NCBI GenBank assembly: GCA_035492455.1
Contig: DATJJE010000037.1
Location: forward strand, 62,001 to 126,000
DNA: 64,000 bases
Reading direction: 5' to 3'
From: Gp6-AA40 sp035492455
GTDB lineage: Bacteria; Acidobacteriota; Vicinamibacteria; Vicinamibacterales; UBA2999
The notes below the pieces were generated by a model. That model ran no database searches. It worked only from the letters and a program-made list of their open reading frames with translations, and had not been told where the DNA came from. The number at the start of each line of letters is the position of its first letter. The first letter of the stretch is position 1. The translations under genes and the position numbers were made by a program. Shown piece after piece: positions 50,348 to 58,493 of this stretch.

Positions 50348-53300
50348 ATGTGGCTCATTCGCGCGGCGCTGCAGCGCCCCATCACCATTCTCGTCGCCGT
50401 GATCGCGATGGCGCTCACCGCCGTGTTTGCCGTCAGCCGCATGCGGATCGACATCTTTCCCGACCTCGATCTCCCCGTCATCTATGTGGCGCAGCCGTAT
50501 GGGGGCATGAGTCCGGCGCAGATGGAGGGGTACATCACCTACTACTACGAGTACCACTTCCTCTACGTCAATGGAATCGAGAGCGTCGAATCCAAATCAA
50601 TTCAGAACACAGCATTGCTGAAGCTCACATTCCACGCTGGCACGGACATGGCCGACGCGATGGCGCAAACCATCGGCTATGTAAACCGGGCGCGCGCGTT
50701 CATGCCGCCGGGGACCGTCGGTCCGTTTGTCATGCGCTTCGACGCGGGCACTGTGCCGGTGGGCTATTTGGTGTTCTCCAGTGAGCAGCGTAGCCTCGGC
50801 GAGATTCAGGATCTCGCGCTCAATCGCGTGCGCCCGCAGTTCGCCACGCTGCCAGGCCTCACCTCGCCGCCCCCATTCGGCGGCAGCCAGCGCACAGTCG
50901 TAGTCCGCGTCGACCCCGATCGCCTGCGCGCCTACGGCATGTCGCCTGACGAAGTCATTCGGGCGGTCAGCACCGGCAACATCATCATGCCGTCGGGCAG
51001 CGTCAACATTGCGGGCGAAACGCGGATCACGCCGGTCAACTCGGTCGTGTCGGCGATTAACGATCTCCTCGAGCTGCCGATTCGCACTGGCTCCGGGGCA
51101 ACGGTCTACGTCCGCGACGTCGGTTCGGTCAGCGACAGCACGGACATTCCGACCGCCTACGCTCTCGTGAACGGGCGACGTGCCGTGTACATCCCTGTCA
51201 CGAAGCGACCCGACGCATCCACGCTGGCAGTTGTCGACGAGGTGAAGCGGAACGTGCCGAGGTTTCAGGCACTCGTTCCAGACGACATTGCCGTGTCCTA
51301 CGAGCTGGACCAGTCGGGAACCGTCGCAGGATCCCTCAATGCCGTTCTCCGGGAGGCGATTCTCGGCGCCGTGCTCACGGGTGTGATGGTGCTGCTGTTC
51401 CTCCGCGATTGGCGCAGCTCCGCCATCGTGGTCACGACGATTCCCTTCGCGCTGCTCGCGGCAGTGGTGGCCTTGTGGAGTGCCGGACAGACGATCAACA
51501 TCATGACGCTCGGTGGCCTGGCGCTGGCCGTGGGCATTCTGGTCGACGAAGCGACGGTCGCGATCGAAAACATTCACTCGCACCGCGGACGCGGAGCGCC
51601 CATTGCGGAGGCAGTGCTCGATGGAAGCGCCGAGGTGGTCGTGCCACGGTTCCTGGCGATGGTGTCCGTCATCGCCGTGTTCATCCCGTCATTCTTCATG
51701 ACTGGCGTCTCTCGCTCGCTGTTCGTCCCGTTGTCGCTTGCCGTCGGCTTTGCGATGGTGGCGTCGTTCCTGCTCTCGAGCTCGTTAGTGCCGGTGCTCT
51801 CTGTCTGGTGGGTCGGGCGCCGGCACGCCGACGGCGTGCCGGCGCATGGCGAGGACTGGGTCGAGCGGCTTCGCGACCGTCTTGCTCGCGTGCTGAAGCG
51901 CGTCGCGCCCGCGCGCGGGCTGATCGTCGGCGCCTACGTCGTTGTAACAATGGGTCTTGTGGTTGCGGTGGGCCTAACGCTCGGTCGCGAGATCTTTCCG
52001 ACATCAGGCGGTCACCTGTTCCAACTGCGATTCCGAGCGCCGGCGGGGACGATGTTCGAGAATACGGAGCGTCTCGCCAGCGACGTGCTCGACGAGATCA
52101 AGCAGGCGGCCGGTGCAAACAACGTCGACATCACGCTTGGCTACGTCGGCGTCCAACCGTCGTCGTATCCGATCAACACGATCTTCCTGTGGACGGGCGG
52201 CTCACACGAAGGCGTGATGCAGGTCGCTCTGAAACGTGACGCACCGATCACACTGGCGACGTTCGAAGAGCAACTGCGTCGCCGGTTCGCCAAACGCTTT
52301 CCCACGGCACAGTTCTCCTTTGAACCCGGCGATCTGGTCAGCCGCATCATGAACTTCGGGGCACCCACACCCGTAGAAATCGCTATTGCAGGGCCGGACT
52401 TTCCCGCCACGCGCGCGTATGCACGCACGGTGCAGGCGCAGCTTGAGACCATTGGTTCGCTGCGCGATGTCCAGGTAGAGCAGGCACTCGACTATCCGGC
52501 CATTCAAGTGGACGTTGATCGGCAGCTGGCCGGGCAACTGGGTGTCACCGTCGAGCAGGTGGGGCGTTCCTTCGCAGCAGCCACCTCGTCGAGCCGCTTC
52601 GTCGCGCCGAACTATTGGGCGGATCCGCAGACAGGCATCGCGTTTCAGGTGCAAGTCGAAGTGCCGCAGCCGCGGATGACCACGGTCGACGATTTGCGCG
52701 TCGTGCCGGTGACGGAGAATCGAACGCTGCATCCGTTGCTTGGCGACGTGGCGCACATCCGTAACGGCACCATCGTCGGTGAGTACGACCGTATTAATGG
52801 TCAACGGATGGTCACGTTGTCGGCGAATGTCAGCGGCAACGATCTCGGCCGTGCCGCGACGCGCATCGACGAGGCGATCGCGCGGGCGGGCGCACCACCC
52901 CGCGGGGCAAGCGTGACTGTGCGAGGGCAGATTTCCTCGATGCGTGTGACGCTGACCAACATCGGTGTGGGCCTCGCGGTTGCGGTCGTCGTCATCTTTC
53001 TGCTGCTGTCGGCGAATTTCCAGTCATTGCGGCTTGCCTTCGTCGTGGTGTCGACCGTGCCGGCGGTGTTGATGGGTGTGGTCTTGATGCTGGCCTTCAC
53101 CCGAACGACGTTGAACGTGGAGTCGTTCATGGGTGCCATCATGGCGATCGGCGTCGCCGTTGCAAATGCAATCCTGCTCGTGACGTTCGCCGAGCACTTG
53201 CGGCCACACGCCGGAACGGCGTTGCAAGCAGCGATCGACGCCGCTCGGGCGCGCATGCGACCGGTCCTGATGACCAGCGCTGCAATGATTGCGGGCATGG

Positions 53301-53509
53301 TGCCGATGGCATTCGGGCTGGGTGAAGGCGCTGAGGCGACCGCGCCATTAGGCCGCGCCGTAATTGGCGGCCTCGCGGCCGCTACGGTTGCGACGCTGAT
53401 CGTGCTGCCATCCATCTATTCACTTGTGCAACAGTCGGCGTCATTGGCATCACGATCGCTCGATCCCGATGATCCGCAGTCTCTGTTCGCACGGAAGAGA
53501 ACGCCATGA
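50348..53509 (+). CDS. RND family efflux permease
   Basis: 1053 residues, with the 12-TM, two-large-loop AcrB/MdtC layout. IRAALQRPITILVAVIAMALTAVFAV starts helix 1; TM4 has GILVDEATVAIENIHSH with the proton-relay Asp; TM10 has GVAVANAILLVTFAEHL. AGGGAGACCTGGT precedes the ATG. Substrate (drug, solvent, metal) cannot be read; absence of metal-motif Met/His clusters and the helix 4 sequence argue for organic compounds over heavy metals. Followed by ATGA overlap to the MFP. Confidence 0.94.
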   Translation: MWLIRAALQRPITILVAVIAMALTAVFAVSRMRIDIFPDLDLPVIYVAQPYGGMSPAQMEGYITYYYEYHFLYVNGIESVESKSIQNTALLKLTFHAGTDMADAMAQTIGYVNRARAFMPPGTVGPFVMRFDAGTVPVGYLVFSSEQRSLGEIQDLALNRVRPQFATLPGLTSPPPFGGSQRTVVVRVDPDRLRAYGMSPDEVIRAVSTGNIIMPSGSVNIAGETRITPVNSVVSAINDLLELPIRTGSGATVYVRDVGSVSDSTDIPTAYALVNGRRAVYIPVTKRPDASTLAVVDEVKRNVPRFQALVPDDIAVSYELDQSGTVAGSLNAVLREAILGAVLTGVMVLLFLRDWRSSAIVVTTIPFALLAAVVALWSAGQTINIMTLGGLALAVGILVDEATVAIENIHSHRGRGAPIAEAVLDGSAEVVVPRFLAMVSVIAVFIPSFFMTGVSRSLFVPLSLAVGFAMVASFLLSSSLVPVLSVWWVGRRHADGVPAHGEDWVERLRDRLARVLKRVAPARGLIVGAYVVVTMGLVVAVGLTLGREIFPTSGGHLFQLRFRAPAGTMFENTERLASDVLDEIKQAAGANNVDITLGYVGVQPSSYPINTIFLWTGGSHEGVMQVALKRDAPITLATFEEQLRRRFAKRFPTAQFSFEPGDLVSRIMNFGAPTPVEIAIAGPDFPATRAYARTVQAQLETIGSLRDVQVEQALDYPAIQVDVDRQLAGQLGVTVEQVGRSFAAATSSSRFVAPNYWADPQTGIAFQVQVEVPQPRMTTVDDLRVVPVTENRTLHPLLGDVAHIRNGTIVGEYDRINGQRMVTLSANVSGNDLGRAATRIDEAIARAGAPPRGASVTVRGQISSMRVTLTNIGVGLAVAVVVIFLLLSANFQSLRLAFVVVSTVPAVLMGVVLMLAFTRTTLNVESFMGAIMAIGVAVANAILLVTFAEHLRPHAGTALQAAIDAARARMRPVLMTSAAMIAGMVPMAFGLGEGAEATAPLGRAVIGGLAAATVATLIVLPSIYSLVQQSASLASRSLDPDDPQSLFARKRTP

Positions 53510-54696
53510 ACACAGCGGAGGTATTTCTTCCGATGCGGACCCAGTTCATTGTCGCCGTCATCGCGGTGCTGGTGACGGCGTGCGGACGCGGAACCGCACC
53601 GGCGACGACAGCAAACGGAGGCACGGAGGCAGAGGCGGTGTCGCCCACGATCGACGTGGTCCGCGTGGTCGAGCGTCCCATAGACGTGATGCTCGAGATG
53701 CCGGGCGAGTTGGATCCATACGAAGAGGTCGCGATCTATGCGCGTGTAACGGGATACGTCAAGCGCATTCGTGTCGATCGCGGCTCCCGCGTGCGGACAG
53801 GCGAGCTGTTGGCGCAGATCGAAGCACCAGAGCTCCTGGCACAGCGTGCGGAAGCGGAGTCGAAGGTCCAAGCGGCAGACGCGCAGCTTGGCGTCGTGCG
53901 GTCGAAGGCCGATGCCGACACGAGCACCTTCGAGAAGCTCAAGGCTGCCGCCGCGACACCGGGCGTCGTCGCTGGCAACGACGTGGTGCTCGCGCAGAAG
54001 GCCGTCGAAGCCGATCAGGGCCAGATCGTCGCGGGCGAGCGGAACATCGATGCCGCCCGCCAGGCGCTGAACTCGATCAAGCAGATGGAGGGTTATCTGC
54101 GAATCATTGCACCCTTCGATGGCGTGGTCACCGAGCGCAATGTGCACGACGGGGCGCTTGTCGGTCCCAACGCGCGAGATGCAGCGACGACGCCGATGCT
54201 GCGCATCGTGAATCGGGACCGTCTGCGCCTGGTGGTACCCGTTCCCGAATCGTATGTTGCGGGCACCGCCATAGGAACGGGGATACCGTTCAGCGTCGCC
54301 GCGTATCCGGGTGAGATCTTCACTGGCAAAGTGGCGCGAATCGCCCAAGCGATTGATGTCAAGACGCGAACGATGGCCGTCGAAATGGAGGTCCCGAACA
54401 GAGACGGACGCCTTTCCCCGGGGGCCTTCTGTCAGGTGCAGTGGCCGATCCGTCGTCAGCGACCGTCGTTGTTGGTGCCGACCGGTAGCATCGCGAGCAC
54501 GACCGGACGAACATTCGTCGTGCGTGTACGCGACGGTCGAACGGAGTGGGTTGACGTGATGACCGGATTGACGGATGGACCGCTGGTCGAGGTGTTTGGC
54601 GATCTGCACGCCGGGGACGAAATTGCCGCTCGCGGTACCGACGAGGTCCGCTCCGGCACGCAAGTCCGAACGAAGGTCGCGCCGACGAACTCATAG
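53506..54696 (+). CDS. Periplasmic adaptor (membrane fusion) lipoprotein of the RND pump
   Basis: 396 residues with lipobox VLVTACGRG. HlyD-type domains: VAIYARVTGYVKRIRVDRGSRVRTGELLAQIEAPEL, a hairpin helix, and PFDGVVTERNVHDGALVG. The ATG 53506 shares the ATGA with the permease stop; ATG 53533, with GGAGG 11 nt before it, would give a tighter signal peptide and is an alternative. Last gene of the efflux operon. Confidence 0.92.
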   Translation: MNTAEVFLPMRTQFIVAVIAVLVTACGRGTAPATTANGGTEAEAVSPTIDVVRVVERPIDVMLEMPGELDPYEEVAIYARVTGYVKRIRVDRGSRVRTGELLAQIEAPELLAQRAEAESKVQAADAQLGVVRSKADADTSTFEKLKAAAATPGVVAGNDVVLAQKAVEADQGQIVAGERNIDAARQALNSIKQMEGYLRIIAPFDGVVTERNVHDGALVGPNARDAATTPMLRIVNRDRLRLVVPVPESYVAGTAIGTGIPFSVAAYPGEIFTGKVARIAQAIDVKTRTMAVEMEVPNRDGRLSPGAFCQVQWPIRRQRPSLLVPTGSIASTTGRTFVVRVRDGRTEWVDVMTGLTDGPLVEVFGDLHAGDEIAARGTDEVRSGTQVRTKVAPTNS

Positions 54697-54921
54697 GCAC
54701 GGTTGGATAGGGAGCATTATCGAAATCGTCTACATTGCGCGACGACGATGGATGACTCGTATGGGCGCGGGATGCTCCCACAAGTACCGCTATGCGCCCG
54801 CAATTCGCCAATGACTGCGCCGGTGACCGGCACGCGCTCGACCAATGACGTTCCGAATCCCGTCAGGGACGACAATGATCAAGCCGCAATTCCTGAGAAT
54901 CTGACGTTACAACCTTTCGCA

Positions 54922-54940
54922 AATCCCTGTACCGGTAGCA
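54922..54940 (+). repeat. Degenerate tRNA-Glu 3' end, candidate distal attachment site 1
   Basis: AATCCCTGTACCGGTAGCA differs from the tRNA 3' segment at two positions (T for C at 7, G for C at 17). It is preceded by TTCGCA, a TTCG with a two-base insertion compared with the T-loop. Marks a possible island boundary just after the efflux operon. Confidence 0.5.
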
Positions 54941-55066
54941 GCACTTTTTTACCAACTCGCAATCCCGCTCAGAAATCTCGAGCGTTGCTCGTCCGCGAAT
55001 TCATATTCCTATTCGGTGTTCGGGCAATACCGTGGAAACGATGGCATCTTGAACCGCATTGGTGCC

Positions 55067-55094
55067 TTCGACGCGTCCGGTGTGCGGCTATAAT
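55067..55094 (+). promoter_or_regulatory. Candidate promoter of the 55125 gene
   Basis: TTCGAC (55067-55072), 16 nt, perfect TATAAT (55089-55094), about 30 nt before the start. Inferred from hexamers. Confidence 0.5.
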
Positions 55095-55124
55095 CGGCCA
55101 CCTGTTTGTTCGACGGAGAGCACC

Positions 55125-55805
55125 ATGCGATTGCATCGACTCGCGATCGGGTTGGCCGTCCTGCTGATTTCGACCACTGCTGCGGCTCAGGAATGGATCG
55201 ACTACACGAGCCGTGACGACCGCTTCGCCGTCAACTTTCCCTCAGCTCCGACGATCAGTGAGTTCACGTACACCTCCTGGCGTTCGGTGAAGCTGCCGGC
55301 ACGGACTTACACCGTCGAGCACGGCCGGGAAAAGTATTCCGTCACCGTCGTCGATTACACGGTGGCCGAAGCCGCCCACGCCGAACGCGCCAAGAGCTGC
55401 GAGGTCGGGGCGCAGAATCTGTGTGCCGGCAACGGTACGGTGGCACAGGGCGTCGGCGGTTGGAAATACGACGTGCTCGGCGCGGTCGATCACGCCTCGC
55501 AGGAGATTCTTCAACGCGGCTCGAAGGTCACCTACTTCGCGTGGGCGGCTATCGATCGCATCAACGGCAGGGACATCCACCTGACGAATGCGGACCTGTC
55601 GCGGACATTCGTGCAAATGCACATGCACGAGAACCGCTTGTACATCTTTGAGGCGACGGTTCCGGCGGGCGCCGCTGAACCACTGCTCTTTCAGCAGTCG
55701 CCACGGTTTCTGGACGCGGATGGTCGCGAGGTGCGATACAGCGACAATTACCTGAACTTGTTTCCCCCACCGAAGCGCGAGGGGCGGGGGGCACAAGCGC
55801 CGTAG
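55125..55805 (+). CDS. Secreted hypothetical protein
   Basis: 226 residues from MRLHRLAIG, with GGAGAG 6-7 nt before ATG 55125 and a promoter 30 nt upstream. Signal peptide ending TTAAAQ. The mature part starts EWIDYTSRDDRFAVNFPSAPTI, a common opening of small periplasmic proteins with a PspA/DUF-like beta layer that follow a lipid or stress theme; the sequence continues as alternating strands and has two Cys (CEVGAQNLC) that may pair. No activity can be named. Confidence 0.75.
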   Translation: MRLHRLAIGLAVLLISTTAAAQEWIDYTSRDDRFAVNFPSAPTISEFTYTSWRSVKLPARTYTVEHGREKYSVTVVDYTVAEAAHAERAKSCEVGAQNLCAGNGTVAQGVGGWKYDVLGAVDHASQEILQRGSKVTYFAWAAIDRINGRDIHLTNADLSRTFVQMHMHENRLYIFEATVPAGAAEPLLFQQSPRFLDADGREVRYSDNYLNLFPPPKREGRGAQAP

Positions 55806-55882
55806 CCGCTGTCGCCGGGCCCGCCTCACCCGACGCCGCGATGCCGACAAATTCGACGTTCTGGGCGGAGCACCCTTTCGGA

Positions 55883-55901
55883 TAACCCCGTACGGGTACC
55901 A
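55883..55901 (+). repeat. Degenerate tRNA-Glu 3' end, candidate distal attachment site 2
   Basis: TAACCCCGTACGGGTACCA (16 of 19 to the tRNA). The similarity continues to the right: AGAAATTGATTCCGAGAAGT against AAAACTGATCTCGAGCACT after the tRNA, giving roughly 45 nt of imperfect direct repeat. Confidence 0.5.
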
Positions 55902-56038
55902 GAAATTGATTCCGAGAAGTTCGTCAACAGTTGGCGACTACTCGTTATTAATTCTCGCGAACTAGCTACTTCGTCGGCACGAGGCGCTTCAAGTCTCGGT
56001 GGCAGGAAGTTCGCTGACAGGAGGCCGTGACGAGAATC

Positions 56039-56836
56039 ATGAGCGAAAATGCACACACTCGCCCGACGCGCGACGTGCCGGAACCGCTGTACGACGTAAA
56101 TATCCCGACACCCACGCACGCGGAGCGCGCCCGAACGTTGGTCGCCCAGATCACGACCGGGACCCTGTGCACCCTGGCCCTGGAGCCGGAGGGTTATCCC
56201 TACGGTTCGTTCGTGACCGTCGCCTTTGACAACGGAAACCCAATCTTCCTTATCAGCGCACTCGCCGAGCACACCAAGAACCTGCAGCGGGATCCTCGCG
56301 CGTCGCTGCTGGTGGCCGAACGAGGCTCTGCAGATCCGCTCGCCAATGGCCGCGTCACCATCCTCGGACCGTGTACGCGGGTTGAAGAGGATTGCGCCAG
56401 CGCGCGTGCCGCCTTCTTCGCTGCTCATCCGAACTCGAGCTACTACGCTGACTTCCGCGATTTCGCGTTCTGGAAGCTGCAAGCAGATTATGTCCGCTAC
56501 ATTGGGGGCTATGGCCGGATGTCGTGGATCAGCAAGGCTGACTGGCAGGCTGCCGAACCGGATCCCCTCGGTCCGTCCGCCGCCGACATGATTGCTCACA
56601 TGAACGCCGACCACGCCGACGCCATGCTGTTTTGCTGCAAGGCCTTTTCAAGAACGACCGAGGTCATGTCCGCGACCATGACTGGCATCGACAGGTATGG
56701 CTTCGACATGTCGGCGATGACCCTACAGGGACCGCGACCCGTCCGTCTGGCATTCGGCAAGCCGGTCAGCACGCCGGAGGAAGGGCGCGCCGCTTTGATC
56801 TCTATGGCGAAGGACGCCGCTTCCAAGCTGGGCTGA
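56039..56836 (+). CDS. HugZ-like PPOX/DUF2470 protein
   Basis: 265 residues. The N-terminal ~150 residues are a split-barrel pyridoxamine-oxidase fold (TLCTLALEPEGYPYGSFVTVAFD...NLQRDPRASLLVAE), and the C-terminal part has the DUF2470 signature ADMIAHMNADHADAM. The combination is that of HugZ/HutZ-type heme-binding or heme-degrading proteins, which fits a window rich in heme genes. ATG 56039 is preferred; GTG 56027 is too close to CAGGAGG. Confidence 0.85.
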   Translation: MSENAHTRPTRDVPEPLYDVNIPTPTHAERARTLVAQITTGTLCTLALEPEGYPYGSFVTVAFDNGNPIFLISALAEHTKNLQRDPRASLLVAERGSADPLANGRVTILGPCTRVEEDCASARAAFFAAHPNSSYYADFRDFAFWKLQADYVRYIGGYGRMSWISKADWQAAEPDPLGPSAADMIAHMNADHADAMLFCCKAFSRTTEVMSATMTGIDRYGFDMSAMTLQGPRPVRLAFGKPVSTPEEGRAALISMAKDAASKLG

Positions 56837-56997
56837 CTTGTCCCGGAACACCCTTTCCGGTTCAGGAAGTCACGGCTGGGTGGGCACGGATTGCCTTCGT
56901 ATGAACGATGATGGAACGAGGTTTCGATACGACGGCCGCCGCTTGGCGTAAGGCCAGCAGCACCGTCCGTCATGACGACGGGATCAGGAGGCCAAAC

Positions 56998-57201
56998 GTG
57001 ACAGGCAAGATTCGGACGTTGCGAGTTGACAAAGGGTTCGGGTTCATCAAGGACGATACGGGGAAGGAATACTTCTTCCATCAGAGTGCCGTCTATGGTG
57101 AGGGACTTGAGAATTTACGCGAGGGTGATAGTGTCGAGTTCGACATCGGCGAAGGCCCCAAGGGGCCCCGAGCTGAGAACGTCCGGCGCACTTCCACATA
57201 G
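56998..57201 (+). CDS. Cold-shock domain protein
   Basis: 67 residues from GTG 56998, with AGGAGG 6 nt before. The CSD reads TGKIRTLRVDKGFGFIKDD...EYFFHQSAV, with RNP1-like KGFGFI and RNP2-like FFHQS, the RNA/DNA-chaperone fold. The 5' part of the larger frame (56908-56997) is not CSD-like and is probably leader. Single-stranded nucleic-acid binding is expected; cold induction is not shown. Confidence 0.88.
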   Translation: MTGKIRTLRVDKGFGFIKDDTGKEYFFHQSAVYGEGLENLREGDSVEFDIGEGPKGPRAENVRRTST

Positions 57202-57281
57202 TCACGTGAGCGACGACTCGGCGCCCGAGCGACGTCACCATACCCCGCAGTCCGGGCACTCGCGTTGATCAGGACGGGAGG

Positions 57282-57965
57282 ATGAAAGCATGGGAGTTGC
57301 TCGGCGGGTCATACGCGCCTGATGGGACCGATATTCAGCTGAGGCGCTGCGGCGACGAATACCTGATTCTGGCGAACGGAAAGCCGTTGATGTCGAGCCG
57401 CCTCCATGGCTCCGAGGAAGCCTTGGCCAGGTTTGGATGTAGCCGTGTGCAAGCGCTGGAGCAGCCTCGAGTGCTCGTAGGCGGGCTCGGAATGGGATTC
57501 ACATTGAGGGCCGTGCTCGATGTGCTCCCAGCCAACGCCGTCGTGACCGTCGCGGAGCTTGTCCCGGCTGTCATCGAGTGGAATCGATCATCGCTCGCCG
57601 CACTTGCCGGGCACCCATTACGGGATCGGCGCGTTCGGATCCATGTTACGGATGTCGGTTTTACGCTGCGGGCGAATCCCGGTCGATTTGACGTCGTGCT
57701 GCTCGACACCGACAACGGCCCGGCGGCGTTCACGGCCGCCGACAACGCCGGACTCTACGACAATGCCGGCGTTGCCGCGGCCTTTGCCGCACTCCGTCCA
57801 GGCGGAACGCTGGCCGTCTGGTCTGCGTGGGACGACCGGAAGTTCGAACAACGTCTCCGCTTCCACGGATTTCTCGTGGAAGTGGCGAGGGTGCGCGCCC
57901 GCCTACACAAAGGCGGGCCGCGTCACACCATCTTCGTCGCCTACAAGAGTCCCGTACTTTGCTAG
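57282..57965 (+). CDS. Spermidine-synthase-like methyltransferase-fold protein
   Basis: 227 residues. Rossmann methyltransferase/SpeE-like core: LVGGLGMGFTLRAVLDVLP (glycine loop), VVTVAELVPAVIEWNR (Glu), and RFDVVLLDTDNGPAAF (acidic strand). The N terminus (MKAWELLGGSYAPDGTDIQLRRCGDEYLILANGKPLMSSR) is the usual SpeE-like beta barrel start, but the DADxxD polyamine site is not obvious, so spermidine synthesis is not assured. ATG 57282 has AGGACGGGAGGA upstream. Confidence 0.8.
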   Translation: MKAWELLGGSYAPDGTDIQLRRCGDEYLILANGKPLMSSRLHGSEEALARFGCSRVQALEQPRVLVGGLGMGFTLRAVLDVLPANAVVTVAELVPAVIEWNRSSLAALAGHPLRDRRVRIHVTDVGFTLRANPGRFDVVLLDTDNGPAAFTAADNAGLYDNAGVAAAFAALRPGGTLAVWSAWDDRKFEQRLRFHGFLVEVARVRARLHKGGPRHTIFVAYKSPVLC

Positions 57966-58110
57966 GTTTCTCGCGGCAGCGGCGGCGGTGCTGACGCCCG
58001 GCGCGCGGTTCGCCTCAGTTCTCGGTTCCGCCGAGAGGCCTCGTCGATGCACTGGTCAGCGCCGAACGCGACGTCGAACGATCGACCCTCTGCGAGAATC
58101 GGTCGGCTCA
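57966..58110. other. 145-nt stretch before repeat copy B, nothing seen
   Basis: No open frame with features, no promoter hexamers and no hairpin. It ends at the conserved 16-nt block of copy B. Confidence 0.5.
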
Positions 58111-58126
58111 GTGTGCACTTGTGAAC
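58111..58126 (+). repeat. Conserved 16-nt block upstream of small repeated gene, copy B
   Basis: GTGTGCACTTGTGAAC, identical to 48119-48134. It lies 47 nt before the copy B start, against 25 nt in copy A; the difference is an insertion between block and ribosome site. Confidence 0.6.
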
Positions 58127-58173
58127 AGCTGACGCGAGCATCGGCGCGATAGGCTCGCCCGGAGGAGCACATC

Positions 58174-58362
58174 ATGAGTGCAAGCCATCACCCCACCGAC
58201 ATACATCTGCGTCAACATCGGGCGAAAAAGCGGGACAAGCTGCGCGCACGGATTGCGGCAGCGCCGGCGACCGGACGGGCTGCGCTCGAAGCGAAGCTCC
58301 TGCGAACTTATTCACCATTCCACTCGATGATGAAGGCGAAACTGCCTCCAGCGGCAGTCTAG
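58174..58362 (+). CDS. Small basic repeated protein, copy B
   Basis: 62 residues, same family as 48160: MSASHHPTDIHLRQHRA, KLRARIAAAPATGRAALEAKLL, TYSPFHSMMKAKLPP. GGAGG ends 8 nt before ATG 58174. The protein is net basic with a likely amphipathic helix in the middle. No domain recognised and no toxin-antitoxin partner adjacent. Downstream is a 131-nt gap to the MBL gene end. Confidence 0.6.
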   Translation: MSASHHPTDIHLRQHRAKKRDKLRARIAAAPATGRAALEAKLLRTYSPFHSMMKAKLPPAAV

Positions 58363-58493
58363 CCCCGTGAGTGCTCGGTAGACTCGTAGCCTGGATCCAA
58401 CTGCGCCACGAGCGCAGCGTGCTCCTCGGCGCCCGATGCGATTTACCCCTCAGGGGAATGTCCTCATGCTGGTATCAAACAGCGTCGGCGTGT

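Larger units (their letters stand above)
54697..55124. other. 428-nt gap without a credible gene, with a tRNA-like scar and a promoter
   Basis: An open frame here (54703-55167) is Cys/Arg-rich, without ribosome site or family features, and overlaps the real 55125 gene, so it was not called. It contains the degenerate tRNA 3' copy at 54922-54940 and a promoter at 55067-55094. Confidence 0.6.

Noticed and set aside
54703..55167. 154-codon frame between the MFP and the 55125 gene
   Set aside because: No ribosome site, Cys/Arg-rich, overlaps the well-supported 55125 start and contains the tRNA-like scar.
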